The position numbers and the translations under genes were made by a program. From contig JAITLL010000079.1 in NCBI GenBank assembly GCA_031277915.1, positions 1 through 42,532 of the forward strand: 42,532 nt of DNA, given 5' to 3'. This document shows positions 1-7,959 of the stretch, piece after piece. The stretch comes from Acinetobacter sp. (lineage in GTDB: Bacteria > Pseudomonadota > Gammaproteobacteria > Pseudomonadales > Moraxellaceae). Each line of letters starts with the position of its first letter. The first letter of the stretch is position 1. Below the pieces are notes generated by a model. It searched no databases. It saw only the letters and a list, made by a program, of their open reading frames with translations, and was not told where the DNA came from.

Positions 1-34
1 ACCGTTATAAATTCTTGTTGTTTCTAAGTGAGAT

Positions 35-73
35 AAAAAAACTGTGCCCTTTCTGGGAGAAAAAAAGGCACAG
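35..73 (-). terminator. Rho-independent terminator ending C4-like leader copy 1
   Basis: Read on the minus strand, CTGTGCC and GGCACAG arms (42-73, with a further T/A extension and one bulge) form a hairpin followed by seven T residues (35-41). It stands between the leader and the tetR gene expected to the left. Confidence 0.75.
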
Positions 74-185
74 CAAAGCCGTAGAGACTGTGCATGGCAC
101 ATCTCAAGTTTTGTTGTTGCTAAGTTTTAAATAAGAATGACTTAAAGCCTGAAAACCTTATGGCATTCAAGCTGCTTTAAAATTT

Positions 186-394
186 TTAAGCGGTATCGTT
201 ATAGCTTTTGGCATCGAGAGCCAAGAAATAATGAATGTGCAAAGCCAACTCCTTTTTATTGGGAGTTCTGCCGACATTAAAATTATGGTGGCAGAACGGA
301 AGCAGGTTGACGAACTGGTCACACGAGGCCAGCACACTCGAAAGTGTCCCACTCCCGTCCTACCGCTACGGGAGGGAACGAGGTGTGCACACAA
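186..394 (-). pseudogene. Icd-like leader ORF, copy 1, frameshifted
   Basis: This is the copy-1 counterpart of the intact 92-codon ORF at 15918-16196. The stretch ending RSATIILM matches that ORF, but one base is missing at about 272-276. The upstream frame therefore runs out in a different frame (stop at about 167), while the tail HIHYFLALDAKSYNDTA stays readable in the ancestral frame to a TAA at 186-188. Against copy 2 the tail shows three synonymous changes and one replacement (D for I), the pattern expected of coding sequence. An AAGGAG site (minus strand of 249-254) lies six bases before an in-frame TTG, so the tail might be translated alone as a peptide of about 18 residues. The broken part may therefore not matter. 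The call is by position in a C4 leader (icd in P1), not by strong sequence recognition. Confidence 0.45.
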
Positions 395-401
395 AACTAC
401 T

Positions 402-423
402 CCTCAGATGGAATAATTCTGAT
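402..423. repeat. 22-bp direct repeat, left copy (in C4 leader)
   Basis: It contains CAGATGGAATAATTCTGAT, found again with one mismatch at 1845-1866 at the end of the CPBP gene. It is not present at the equivalent place in leader copy 2. Confidence 0.75.
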
Positions 424-477
424 ACTCGTGTGAGAGCGGTTCGTCAAAACCGACTGGCAATGTAGGCCAGCAGGCAA

Positions 478-506
478 AGAATAGTGCCCAAGTCCCTTGC
501 AGTCAA
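478..506 (-). promoter_or_regulatory. Promoter of C4-like leader copy 1
   Basis: On the minus strand TTGACT (501-506) is followed after exactly 17 bases by TATTCT (478-483). Copy 2 has TTGACA-17-TACCAT at the same distance from the shared start TTGCCTGCTGGCC. The spacer and upstream sequences differ between copies, so the two boxes appear selectively kept. Confidence 0.7.
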
Positions 507-510
507 GCAC

Positions 511-992
511 ACAAAATGACATTTGTTTTAAATTAGATCATTAAAAAGTAAGGATAAATAATTAACAAATTATTGTTAAATTGGGGTTTATAAAGGAGCA
601 AATCAAGCGAATCACTCATAAGCGGCATATACGTTTCTCCTATGACCAAATTATCAAGAATAGGAAGTTCGAAGCCTAAAACAAAAGTGATAAGTCATAC
701 ATAAGCATATGAAGGATGACAGGAATTGCCTTTACAAAGAACTCCGAATACAAAACCCAGAGACAGAATGTCTGTTTTTTTGAGACTATTCATAAGAAAT
801 ACTAAGAATTTTTTAATATTATTATGCCTGCTTTTAGATATATTTATTTAATTGTATTTTTGCAGATTAATAAATATTCCTTAATCATAAAAATTATTTA
901 TTATTGAGATATATTAAAATAATCAATAAAAGCATAAGTAAAGTAAAAAATAAAGATCCCATACATGTATATGATTAAAACTTAGGTAAAAT
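511..992. other. AT-rich intergenic stretch, no supported gene
   Basis: I find no convincing reading frame; the longest small frames (for example a 24-codon ATG frame near 710) lack a ribosome binding site. A short hairpin ACAGA-ATG-TCTGT followed by seven T residues (758-781) resembles a weak terminator on the plus strand. The final 150 bases are extremely AT-rich and probably hold the promoter of the following protease gene. The stretch has no similarity to the corresponding side of leader copy 2. Confidence 0.5.
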
Positions 993-1859
993 ATGCGATT
1001 AATGAATTTTATTTTTAATATATTATCTTTATCATTTTTAAGTATAAGTGTTCATTTTATTGGATATTATATAGTTAATAAATCAGATGATGGATTAATT
1101 ATTAATCTTACGATATTTACCGTATTGGGTATTACAAGCATTATTATTTCTTTATCCTTAATCAATAAATACGTTTACACATCAAAATTACCTTCGTTAA
1201 ACTCAACACAGTTTAAACTAGACGCATCTAGAGTTTTTTTCTGGATATTTTTAAGCTTAGCTTTTTGTTTCATTGCTTTTGTAAGTACTTTTCTATTTAT
1301 TGGAAAAAATATCTATATCACACAAACACCCTTTCTATACAGCCTATATTTTTCGTTTATTTCGGCCCTATTCCCTGGTGTTGTAGAAGAAATTTGTTAC
1401 CGTTGGTTTCTTTATGGAAGATTAAAAAAAACTACAAACAAATTCTTAGCAGCCACTGTCGTAGGCATCATATTTTCCCTGTTACATTTTAATCAAGTCA
1501 ACACATTTGAATCAAAAGTTTTATTATTATATGCAGGCATTTCAGTTACATATTTATTTTGTGCTCTGTACGAAAGTACAGGAAGTATTTGGCCTTGTGC
1601 TATCTTACATACTGCATGGGATATGTTTTCGATAAATACTCTAGTCCATGTGCAATTTGCATCCAAATTAGAACCCGTTAAGGCTTATCAACTTATAGTT
1701 ATAACACTTCAGGATAGTAATATATTGATGAGTGGTGGTGACTTTGGTTTTGAATCCAATATTAGTTCTATAACATTGTACTTACTGGCAGCCATCAGCC
1801 TAATTATGTATCAAAGAAGCTCTATATCTAAGCAAAGAAATATCCCTCAGACGGAATAA
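993..1859 (+). CDS. CPBP-family intramembrane metalloprotease (Abi/CAAX protease-like)
   Basis: The 288-residue hydrophobic protein has several membrane segments and the three glutamic-type protease motifs of the CPBP (PF02517) family: EEICYR at 132-137, a FxxxH motif at 161-165 (FSLLH) and HTAWD at 206-210. CPBP proteins act in the membrane as CAAX-type proteases; bacterial members are linked to bacteriocin self-immunity, prenyl-peptide processing or regulated proteolysis, and the substrate here is unknown. The gene is more AT-rich than its neighbours, which suggests transfer. Its last codons (NIPQTE) are encoded inside a 22-bp sequence shared with C4 leader copy 1, so the 3' end may be a recombination junction. 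A second ATG at codon 4 is an alternative start. Nothing adjacent on the same strand suggests an operon. Confidence 0.85.
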   Translation: MRLMNFIFNILSLSFLSISVHFIGYYIVNKSDDGLIINLTIFTVLGITSIIISLSLINKYVYTSKLPSLNSTQFKLDASRVFFWIFLSLAFCFIAFVSTFLFIGKNIYITQTPFLYSLYFSFISALFPGVVEEICYRWFLYGRLKKTTNKFLAATVVGIIFSLLHFNQVNTFESKVLLLYAGISVTYLFCALYESTGSIWPCAILHTAWDMFSINTLVHVQFASKLEPVKAYQLIVITLQDSNILMSGGDFGFESNISSITLYLLAAISLIMYQRSSISKQRNIPQTE

Positions 1860-1915
1860 TTCTGATGCGGTATACAGCAGTCTGCGACTATCAGTTGGCA
1901 ATGTCTTTTATCTTA
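1845..1915 (-). repeat. Degenerate C4-leader fragment with 22-bp direct repeat
   Basis: Bases 1845-1866 repeat 402-423 with one mismatch. Reading on, a CCAACTG/GGCAATGT element lies about 31 bases away, against 33 in leader copy 1 (ACATTGCC on the minus strand). The interval has the arrangement of the 5' end of a C4 leader but no C4 hairpins follow, because the CPBP gene occupies that place. Confidence 0.55.
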
Positions 1916-1985
1916 GAAATATCTATAATAAACATAGCAGATTCTTAGAATCACTGCTCTATATGGATATTGACGGTGAAGTAAT

Positions 1986-3038
1986 ATGAAATATTCTTCT
2001 CATGCTTATGATGAAGCATCTCCCTCTGAAGAAAGCCTTTCCTCGGTTCATCCCGATTTACGTGTCGGATTTATTCTGATGAATAAATTTACGTTAGCGC
2101 CTATTTCTGGTTTTGTAGAGTCACTTAGATTTGCAGCAGACAAATCTTTTCGTAGTTTGCAAATTTACTGCAAATGGGACTGGATGACTTTTAATAATGC
2201 ATCGGTTACTGCCAGTTGCGGACTGTCGGTTAACCCAACAACATCACTTGATTTAAAAAATTTAAAAGAAAATTATGATTACATTATAATTGCAGGTGGC
2301 CTACTCACAGAAACACGGGACCCGCCAGAAAAAATATTAGAAATACTCAAAGAAATACACAACGCAAAAATACCCATTATTGCCTTTTGTTCAGGCTGTT
2401 TTGTTTTAGGAAATGCAGGACTTATGGACGGTCGAAAATGCGCAATTCATTTCACCACCCGAGAAGAGTTTTCAGAACGATTCCCTAAAGCCATTACAGT
2501 GGTGGATAAAGCTTATGTTGAAGATCAAGGTATTTTTACCTGCCCCGGCGGAACAGCTATAGACTTGGCAGCCGATTTAATACGGCGCCACTGTGGTGAT
2601 ATTCGGGCACAAAAAAGCTTAGAGTATTTACTGATTAATGCAGATAAACAGTCAATTGAAACAAAACTAGATATGCACTTGGATAATCCAAGTACCTATG
2701 AAAATAGTATGGTTTCTAAAGCGATTTCGTTTATGAGTGAAAATTTAAGTGCTCATTTTACCCTGAAAGAAGTGGCCGAACATGTGCGTACCAACCCTAG
2801 ACAACTGCACCGCGCATTTTTATCGAGTACCAATGAGCCGCCATCCAATTATTGGCGCAAATTACGACTAGAGCATGCAAGGAAATTACTTGCTAACACA
2901 AATGCTTATATTACGAATATCGCTATTGAATGTGGTTTTTCTGACGCTTCTCATTTTATTCTTTGGTTTAAAAAACAATATGGTGAAACCCCTTTTACAT
3001 ATAGAAAACGCCGTCATGAGGTAGAAAAACTCAAATAA
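1986..3038 (+). CDS. GlxA-type AraC family regulator with DJ-1/PfpI-like domain
   Basis: This 350-residue protein has an N-terminal class I glutamine amidotransferase-like (DJ-1/PfpI) domain, about residues 25-210. The nucleophile-elbow region is AFCSGCFVLGNAG with C135. A C-terminal AraC helix-turn-helix pair covers about 245-345 (HFTLKEVAEHV and ITNIAIECGFSDASHF). The family includes GlxA, ArgR, CdhR and GbdR of Pseudomonas, which sense amino acids or quaternary amines and activate nearby catabolic or transport genes; the amidotransferase domain is usually a ligand pocket, not an enzyme. The two downstream YddG-like exporter genes are the closest plausible targets. The catabolic operon further right has its own GntR regulator. 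The ligand cannot be read from the sequence. Confidence 0.88.
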   Translation: MKYSSHAYDEASPSEESLSSVHPDLRVGFILMNKFTLAPISGFVESLRFAADKSFRSLQIYCKWDWMTFNNASVTASCGLSVNPTTSLDLKNLKENYDYIIIAGGLLTETRDPPEKILEILKEIHNAKIPIIAFCSGCFVLGNAGLMDGRKCAIHFTTREEFSERFPKAITVVDKAYVEDQGIFTCPGGTAIDLAADLIRRHCGDIRAQKSLEYLLINADKQSIETKLDMHLDNPSTYENSMVSKAISFMSENLSAHFTLKEVAEHVRTNPRQLHRAFLSSTNEPPSNYWRKLRLEHARKLLANTNAYITNIAIECGFSDASHFILWFKKQYGETPFTYRKRRHEVEKLK

Positions 3039-3197
3039 CAACGAGATTTAACCATTCAGCAAAAGTGCAATATTTTATATAAATTGTCCTGTACAACCTA
3101 TTTTCTAACCTTAAATTCTTTTAACCTGTCAGGCTCCGTGTTTTTTTCTACTTCCTGTTAGCAGCTCAGTCCATTATTTGAGTTATCCAACTTTCTT

Positions 3198-4151
3198 ATG
3201 TCAAAAAATCTAGCAACATTGATTGGTTTAAGTGCCATTCTCATGTGGGCATCTATGGTCGGTCTGGTCAAGCATATTACCGCCGCAATCGGGCCAGATA
3301 TAGGTATTACGCTGATTTATTCTTTCAGTGCAGTGCTATTGCTTATTATTTTTAGAGTTCCAAATTTTAAGCTCATTTCTAAAACATATTTAATTTTAGG
3401 TACTGCTTTATTCATTGCATACGAACTCTGTTTTTCATTTGCAATTGCCTATTCCAAAACAGCTCAACAGGCTATTGAAGTAAGCATTGTTAACTACTTG
3501 TGGCCAAGTTTAACCATTTTAGCTCTGGTTATTTTTAAAGAGTTGAAATTTAATTTCATGATTATCTTGGGTCTGTTGATCTCAGTTACGGGTATTATCT
3601 TTATTCAGGCCGGTAATGACGGTTTTAGCCTAAATAGTATTCTTGAGCATTTACACAGTAATCCTTTAAGTTATATTTTGGCTTTTATTGGTGCCATTAT
3701 CTGGGCTTTTTATTGTGTAATCACCAAGAAAATGAGCAATGGACAAAATCCAATTTCTATTTTCTTTATTTGTGTTGCACTGACCCTATGGTTAAAGCTG
3801 TTTATTGCAGGTCACGCTACTGTTCCCACCCTCGATTTAACCACATGTGCCTCGCTAGTGGTGGCTTCCGCCGCGATTGGTTTGGGTTATGCAGCTTGGA
3901 ATATTGGTATTATTCACGGCAATATTACCATGTTGGTGGTGTCTTCCTATTTTATGCCCATTATCTCATCTGTTCTTGCCATGCTGGTTTTGCAAACGCA
4001 ATTGTCCATAAGCTTTTGGCAAGGCACAGCCATGGTGACAGCAGGTTCATTTATTTGCTGGGTTTCAACCAACTGGAACATTGTTTATCCTTTTTTCAGA
4101 CGAATCAGCCGTGAAATCCGTTATTTGTTTAAATTGAATCGTTGGAAATGA
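3198..4151 (+). CDS. EamA/DMT exporter, YddG-like (paralogue 1)
   Basis: A 317-residue inner-membrane protein with ten predicted helices and two EamA repeats. It resembles the aromatic amino acid/drug exporter YddG: note the WASMVGLVK start, the NYLWPSLT segment in helix 4 and GYAAWNIGIIHGN in the second half. YddG exports aromatic amino acids and some toxic compounds; the substrate here is inferred. It converges with a clear paralogue (4178-5065) only 26 bp away, with most motifs in common. It differs by a basic C-terminal extension of about 20 residues (RRISREIRYLFKLNRWK). The upstream AraC regulator is on the same strand but 159 bp away. It may have its own promoter. Confidence 0.85.
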   Translation: MSKNLATLIGLSAILMWASMVGLVKHITAAIGPDIGITLIYSFSAVLLLIIFRVPNFKLISKTYLILGTALFIAYELCFSFAIAYSKTAQQAIEVSIVNYLWPSLTILALVIFKELKFNFMIILGLLISVTGIIFIQAGNDGFSLNSILEHLHSNPLSYILAFIGAIIWAFYCVITKKMSNGQNPISIFFICVALTLWLKLFIAGHATVPTLDLTTCASLVVASAAIGLGYAAWNIGIIHGNITMLVVSSYFMPIISSVLAMLVLQTQLSISFWQGTAMVTAGSFICWVSTNWNIVYPFFRRISREIRYLFKLNRWK

Positions 4152-4177
4152 AACTTGTATAACCTGACCATTGAGTT

Positions 4178-5065
4178 TTAACGCTTTTGCCGCGTGGCAA
4201 GCCAACATAAAACTGAACCGATACATACCATAGCCGCCCCCTGCCAAAACGACATGGAAAGTGGTGTATGTAAAACGATTGCTGCTAGAGCTGCTGAAAA
4301 TACAGGTATAAAGTAAGATGCCCCTGCAAGAATCGTTACATTGCCATGCAAAATACCGACATTCCATGCCGCATAGCCAAAACCCATTGCCGCAGCAGCA
4401 AGTGCAAGATAGATCACGGCGTGGAGGTCAAATACCATTGGTGCACCGCCAATGACCAAGTATTTCACCCATAACACCAGTGCTGTAAGCATAAAAAAGA
4501 GTGTTACGCCATTTTTCCCGTTGGCTATTCTTGCAGTTACCGTACAGTAAGTCGCCCAAATTAATGCACCGATAAAAGCCAACCCATAACTGAGCGGATT
4601 GTCTTTGATATTTTCGAGCATACTTGCCAAATCAAGCCCTTGTTCACCACCAAGTACCCAGCAGATTCCCAAAATGGCAATCACAAAGCCGGGAATCACC
4701 AACCAGTTAGATTTTTGATTGTTAAATAAGATAGCTGCGACCATAGTTAAAGCTGGCCATAAATAATTGACCATGCCCACTTCAATAGCTTGGCGGTTGG
4801 TATTTGAATAACCAATAGATAAAGCAAGACATAACTCATAGGACACAAACAATAGGCTGCCCCAAATTAAATAACGTTTAGGGAATTCACTCAGTTTTGG
4901 AAATCCAATGCTAAGCAAGAGAAAGGCAGAGGCAACACTGTATATCATGGCAGCGCCGCCAGTTGCGCCCAAGCTTTCACTCACACTACGAATTAGTCCA
5001 ACAATAGAACTCCATAGCAAAACAGCGATGAGTCCTATTAACGTTGCATTTCTCTTGCTGATCAT
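4178..5065 (-). CDS. EamA/DMT exporter, YddG-like (paralogue 2)
   Basis: A 295-residue ten-helix DMT transporter, clearly related to the gene at 3198-4151. Both carry a WxSxVGLxx first helix, a QAIEVxxVNYLWPxLT block, a NPLSYxLAFIGAxIWAxYCV block and GYAAWNxGIxHGN. The two genes converge, so they are an inverted duplication or two recruited paralogues. It lies directly downstream of the porin gene on the same strand but is separated from it by a strong hairpin (5098-5145). It is therefore probably transcribed from its own short upstream region. Function by family: export of aromatic amino acids or related small molecules; the substrate is not readable. Confidence 0.85.
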   Translation of the reverse strand: MISKRNATLIGLIAVLLWSSIVGLIRSVSESLGATGGAAMIYSVASAFLLLSIGFPKLSEFPKRYLIWGSLLFVSYELCLALSIGYSNTNRQAIEVGMVNYLWPALTMVAAILFNNQKSNWLVIPGFVIAILGICWVLGGEQGLDLASMLENIKDNPLSYGLAFIGALIWATYCTVTARIANGKNGVTLFFMLTALVLWVKYLVIGGAPMVFDLHAVIYLALAAAAMGFGYAAWNVGILHGNVTILAGASYFIPVFSAALAAIVLHTPLSMSFWQGAAMVCIGSVLCWLATRQKR

Positions 5066-5097
5066 ATCTTTAAATCACTTCATTCATTGTCATTGTC

Positions 5098-5145
5098 GCT
5101 AAAAAATGAACTATAGATGTAGAGCTATAACTTTCATTTTTTAGC
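5098..5145 (-). terminator. Terminator after the catabolic operon
   Basis: A 13-bp stem, GCTAAAAAATGAA (5098-5110) with its complement at 5133-5145, plus an inner CTATAG/CTATA pairing. The arm is T-rich on the minus strand, just downstream of the porin stop codon. Confidence 0.65.
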
Positions 5146-5157
5146 AATTTTCAAAAT

Positions 5158-6333
5158 TTAAAAGTTATACACTAACATCACATTTAAGAGTTTGTTCCAC
5201 TTACCATCATCACCTGCTGCAAGTGAGCTACCATTTCCACCTACAAATGGGTCATTTTTACTCATTAAATATTCGGTATAGAGTGAAACATTTTTGTAGT
5301 CCCATGCCACACCCACGATGTTGCGCTGAGAGTCTTTAAAACCCTGTTCTTTCTTGTTGAAACCACTGAACACCACATACGGCGTTACGTTAAGTGAGTC
5401 TCGTACATTCTTAAATTTGTAGCTGGTATCTACAGTGTAGAAATAGCCCTTATTGGCAATGTCATATTCACCATCAAACGAACCAAAAGTAGAGCTTGAT
5501 GGGCTTAAGGCATCTTTGTTGCTAATGGACTGTCTTCCGCCTGTAAGCACTACATTTAAGTTTTTATAATTAATGCGGTTAAATACCGCCCATGTGTTTC
5601 GATTTCCATCGGCAGAGGTCTTTTTGTTTTCAATGTCTGAATACCAGTAGCTTCCCCCAACCGATACTTTTAAATCATCTGTACTTAAAAACTTAAGATC
5701 TTGATCTACTCGTGCCATCCACATGTTTTTTTCATTCAGATTCGTTTTAAGTGGATCAGATGAAGTCACTACATTAGCCGTATAGCGTGCCGAGTCTTTA
5801 CTACTTCCGTGGTAGTTGCCACCGTCAGTTGCAAAATATGCGAGGTCAACTTTGGTCGCTGTTGGCATTTCAAAGTGATAGTTCACGCCTAAATCTAAAG
5901 CGTCTTGCAGGCCCATAGTATTGTTAATACCCGCATAGAAACTAGTGTCCCAATAGCGGCCCGGCCCCAAAGGAATTGGTTGTAAACCGACCGTAATATT
6001 ATCAGTTGCATTTAAACGGTAGCCTGCATAGGCCTGTACCAAAGTTGAGAAATCACAAAGAGTATCGTACTGATAACAACGGTATTGAAATTTACCAAAC
6101 CAGTCTGGTGAGTCATAAGCAACATTTAGAATAGCAGCATCGAACTTAATTTTTTGATCAGACGCTGGTTCACCATAGTGCTTATCTTGATAGTTGGCCC
6201 GTAAAGTTCCCGAAACAGTCACCGCCCCCAATTCACTGGTTGGGTCACCCAAAGTCACTCCAGCAAAAACAGGTGTAGACATACAGACTACAAACAAACC
6301 CATTCCTACTTTTTTGATATAGACATTATTCAT
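5158..6333 (-). CDS. Outer-membrane beta-barrel porin
   Basis: The 391-residue protein begins with a signal peptide (about 25 residues ending PVFAG) and continues as alternating amphipathic strands. It ends in the outer-membrane signature LVYNF with a C-terminal phenylalanine, recognised by the Bam machinery. Two cysteines (YRCYQYDTLCDF) near residue 85 could form a loop disulfide. It is the last gene of the minus-strand operon with the transporter, aldehyde dehydrogenase, DapA-family enzyme and oxidase, so it is probably a substrate-specific entry porin for the compound catabolised by them. I cannot assign it to OprD, OprP or another named subfamily from sequence alone. Confidence 0.8.
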   Translation of the reverse strand: MNNVYIKKVGMGLFVVCMSTPVFAGVTLGDPTSELGAVTVSGTLRANYQDKHYGEPASDQKIKFDAAILNVAYDSPDWFGKFQYRCYQYDTLCDFSTLVQAYAGYRLNATDNITVGLQPIPLGPGRYWDTSFYAGINNTMGLQDALDLGVNYHFEMPTATKVDLAYFATDGGNYHGSSKDSARYTANVVTSSDPLKTNLNEKNMWMARVDQDLKFLSTDDLKVSVGGSYWYSDIENKKTSADGNRNTWAVFNRINYKNLNVVLTGGRQSISNKDALSPSSSTFGSFDGEYDIANKGYFYTVDTSYKFKNVRDSLNVTPYVVFSGFNKKEQGFKDSQRNIVGVAWDYKNVSLYTEYLMSKNDPFVGGNGSSLAAGDDGKWNKLLNVMLVYNF

Positions 6334-6462
6334 TTACATTTCCTTATTTAAATGAATTTTGGACAAAATAATCCCTTCAAAAACTTTTTTTGTTTTCGAG
6401 TAAGACGTTAATGTGTGTTTTTAAATGCCCTTAGCTCCTAAGAACCAAGGGCTGCAAAGCAA

Positions 6463-7959
6463 TTAAGGCTCAGAAACATCAATCCAGATGGTCTTTAACT
6501 CAGTATATTGATCATGCGCCCAAATCGATTTATCTCGGCCACCAAAACCAGATTCTTTATAGCCACCAAACGGTGTCGTAATATCACCTTCACCAAAGCA
6601 GTTCACGGTCACGACCCCAGCACGAATAGCGCGAGAAAGCTTGATCGCATGGCGTAAGTTACTGGTATAAACCGAACCTGCAAGGCCATAGACCGAATCA
6701 TTGGCAAGTGCAATGGCTTCATCGACTGTATTAAATGTGGTCACTGACAGAATTGGGCCAAACACCTCTTCTTTAAATAAGGTGTCTGTCGCCTTAATAC
6801 CATCCACTACGGTTGGCTGAACAAAAATATCTTGTTCCGTGTTACCACCAAAAACGATGCTTTGTTTTTCAGCTTTTGCCTGATCGATATAAGACTTCAC
6901 TTTTTCGTAGTGTGACTTACTGACCATCGAACCCAGTTTATTCTCTGGATCAAGCGGATTACCCATTTTCCATTCGTTTAGATGAATACCGATTAAACCT
7001 AATAGCTCATCTTTAACATCGGAATGAACAATTAAACGCGAAGATGCAGAACAGTTTTCACCCATGTTCCAAAAAGCACCATTCACAATATGCTGTGCAA
7101 CCTGATCTAAGTCATCGACATCATTCATCACTACGGCAGGGTTTTTCCCACCACACTCAAGAACAACACGTTTTAGATTCGATTCGGCAGCATATTGTAA
7201 AAATAGACGGCCTGTTTCAGTTGAACCGGTAAAGCTCACCATAGTGACATCCATATGTCTGCCTAATGGCTCACCGACTTCACGTCCACTACCTGGCAAA
7301 ATATTGAACACACCAGCCGGAATACCAGCTTCGGCAGCTAACTCAGCCACACGCAGTGCGGTTAAAGTGGTTTCTTTAGCTGGCTTGATAACTATAGAAC
7401 AGCCTGCTGCCAAAGACGGCGCAATTTTCCAAGCCAGCATGAGCAATGGAAAGTTCCAAGGTAAAACAAGGCCTACTACACCAATCGCTTCACGTACCAC
7501 AAGCGACAAAGTATCTGAACCTACAGGTGCCGTATTGTCATAAATCTTGTCGATCAGTTCTGCATGCCAACGAATGGTATGAATCATTTCTGGCACATCA
7601 GTTAACTGACATTCACTGACTGGTTTACCACTGTCTAGACTTTCCATGACAGCCAGTTCAACCGTATTTTTCTCTAGAAGGTCAGCAAACTTAAGTAAAA
7701 CGTGTTTACGTTCATTTGGAGATAAACGATGCCAGCGACCATCCTCAAATGCGGCTTTAGCTTTAGCAACAGCAAGGTCCACATCTTGGCTATTACAGGC
7801 AGTAATTTCTGCCAGTAACTCACCTGTTGCAGGGTTGGTCGTTTTAAACGTTTTGCCTGACACAGATGACTGAAACTGACCATCAATAAAGGCTAAAGTC
7901 TGAAACGATAGGTTTTTAGCAATCGCCGCATATTCCGCTGCACTAAGAAGCTCAGACAT
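6463..7959 (-). CDS. NAD(P)-dependent aldehyde dehydrogenase, PuuC-like
   Basis: A full-length 498-residue ALDH. Catalytic residues are visible: N169 in PWNF, E268 in LECGG, C303 in GENCSAS, and the nucleotide-loop motif FTGSTETG near 243-250. The C-terminal block PFGGYKESGFGGRDKS...YTELKTIW is typical of the PuuC/gamma-aminobutyraldehyde dehydrogenase group. It oxidises an aldehyde to the acid in the cytoplasm. Its ATG shares one base with the stop codon of the DapA-family gene (TAATG), and its GGAGG ribosome site lies in that gene's last codons, so the two are translationally coupled. That implies the DapA-family product, or something derived from it, is the aldehyde; alpha-ketoglutarate semialdehyde is one candidate, an aminoaldehyde another. 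Confidence 0.92.
   Translation of the reverse strand: MSELLSAAEYAAIAKNLSFQTLAFIDGQFQSSVSGKTFKTTNPATGELLAEITACNSQDVDLAVAKAKAAFEDGRWHRLSPNERKHVLLKFADLLEKNTVELAVMESLDSGKPVSECQLTDVPEMIHTIRWHAELIDKIYDNTAPVGSDTLSLVVREAIGVVGLVLPWNFPLLMLAWKIAPSLAAGCSIVIKPAKETTLTALRVAELAAEAGIPAGVFNILPGSGREVGEPLGRHMDVTMVSFTGSTETGRLFLQYAAESNLKRVVLECGGKNPAVVMNDVDDLDQVAQHIVNGAFWNMGENCSASSRLIVHSDVKDELLGLIGIHLNEWKMGNPLDPENKLGSMVSKSHYEKVKSYIDQAKAEKQSIVFGGNTEQDIFVQPTVVDGIKATDTLFKEEVFGPILSVTTFNTVDEAIALANDSVYGLAGSVYTSNLRHAIKLSRAIRAGVVTVNCFGEGDITTPFGGYKESGFGGRDKSIWAHDQYTELKTIWIDVSEP

Larger units (their letters stand above)
35..471 (-). ncRNA. C4-like structured antisense RNA leader, copy 1
   Basis: The minus strand carries a phage P1 c4-like leader. 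Seen directly: a promoter at 478-506; a first hairpin at 352-374 with a 7-bp stem (CTCCCGT/ACGGGAG); a second at 334-347 (ACACT, TTCG loop, AGTGT on the minus strand); and a 9-nt long-range complementarity between 307-315 and 439-447. A Shine-Dalgarno hairpin (AACTCC/GGAGTT) lies at 247-267 and a Rho-independent terminator at 35-73. The same architecture recurs at 15770-16190, where the stems are kept by compensatory changes. In P1 and P7, C4 RNA is processed from the leader and blocks translation of icd-ant. Here the gene after the terminator should be a tetR just left of position 1, as in copy 2. C4-like repetitive sRNAs have, to my knowledge, been reported in A. baumannii transcriptomes. 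The exact processed ends cannot be seen. Confidence 0.75.
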
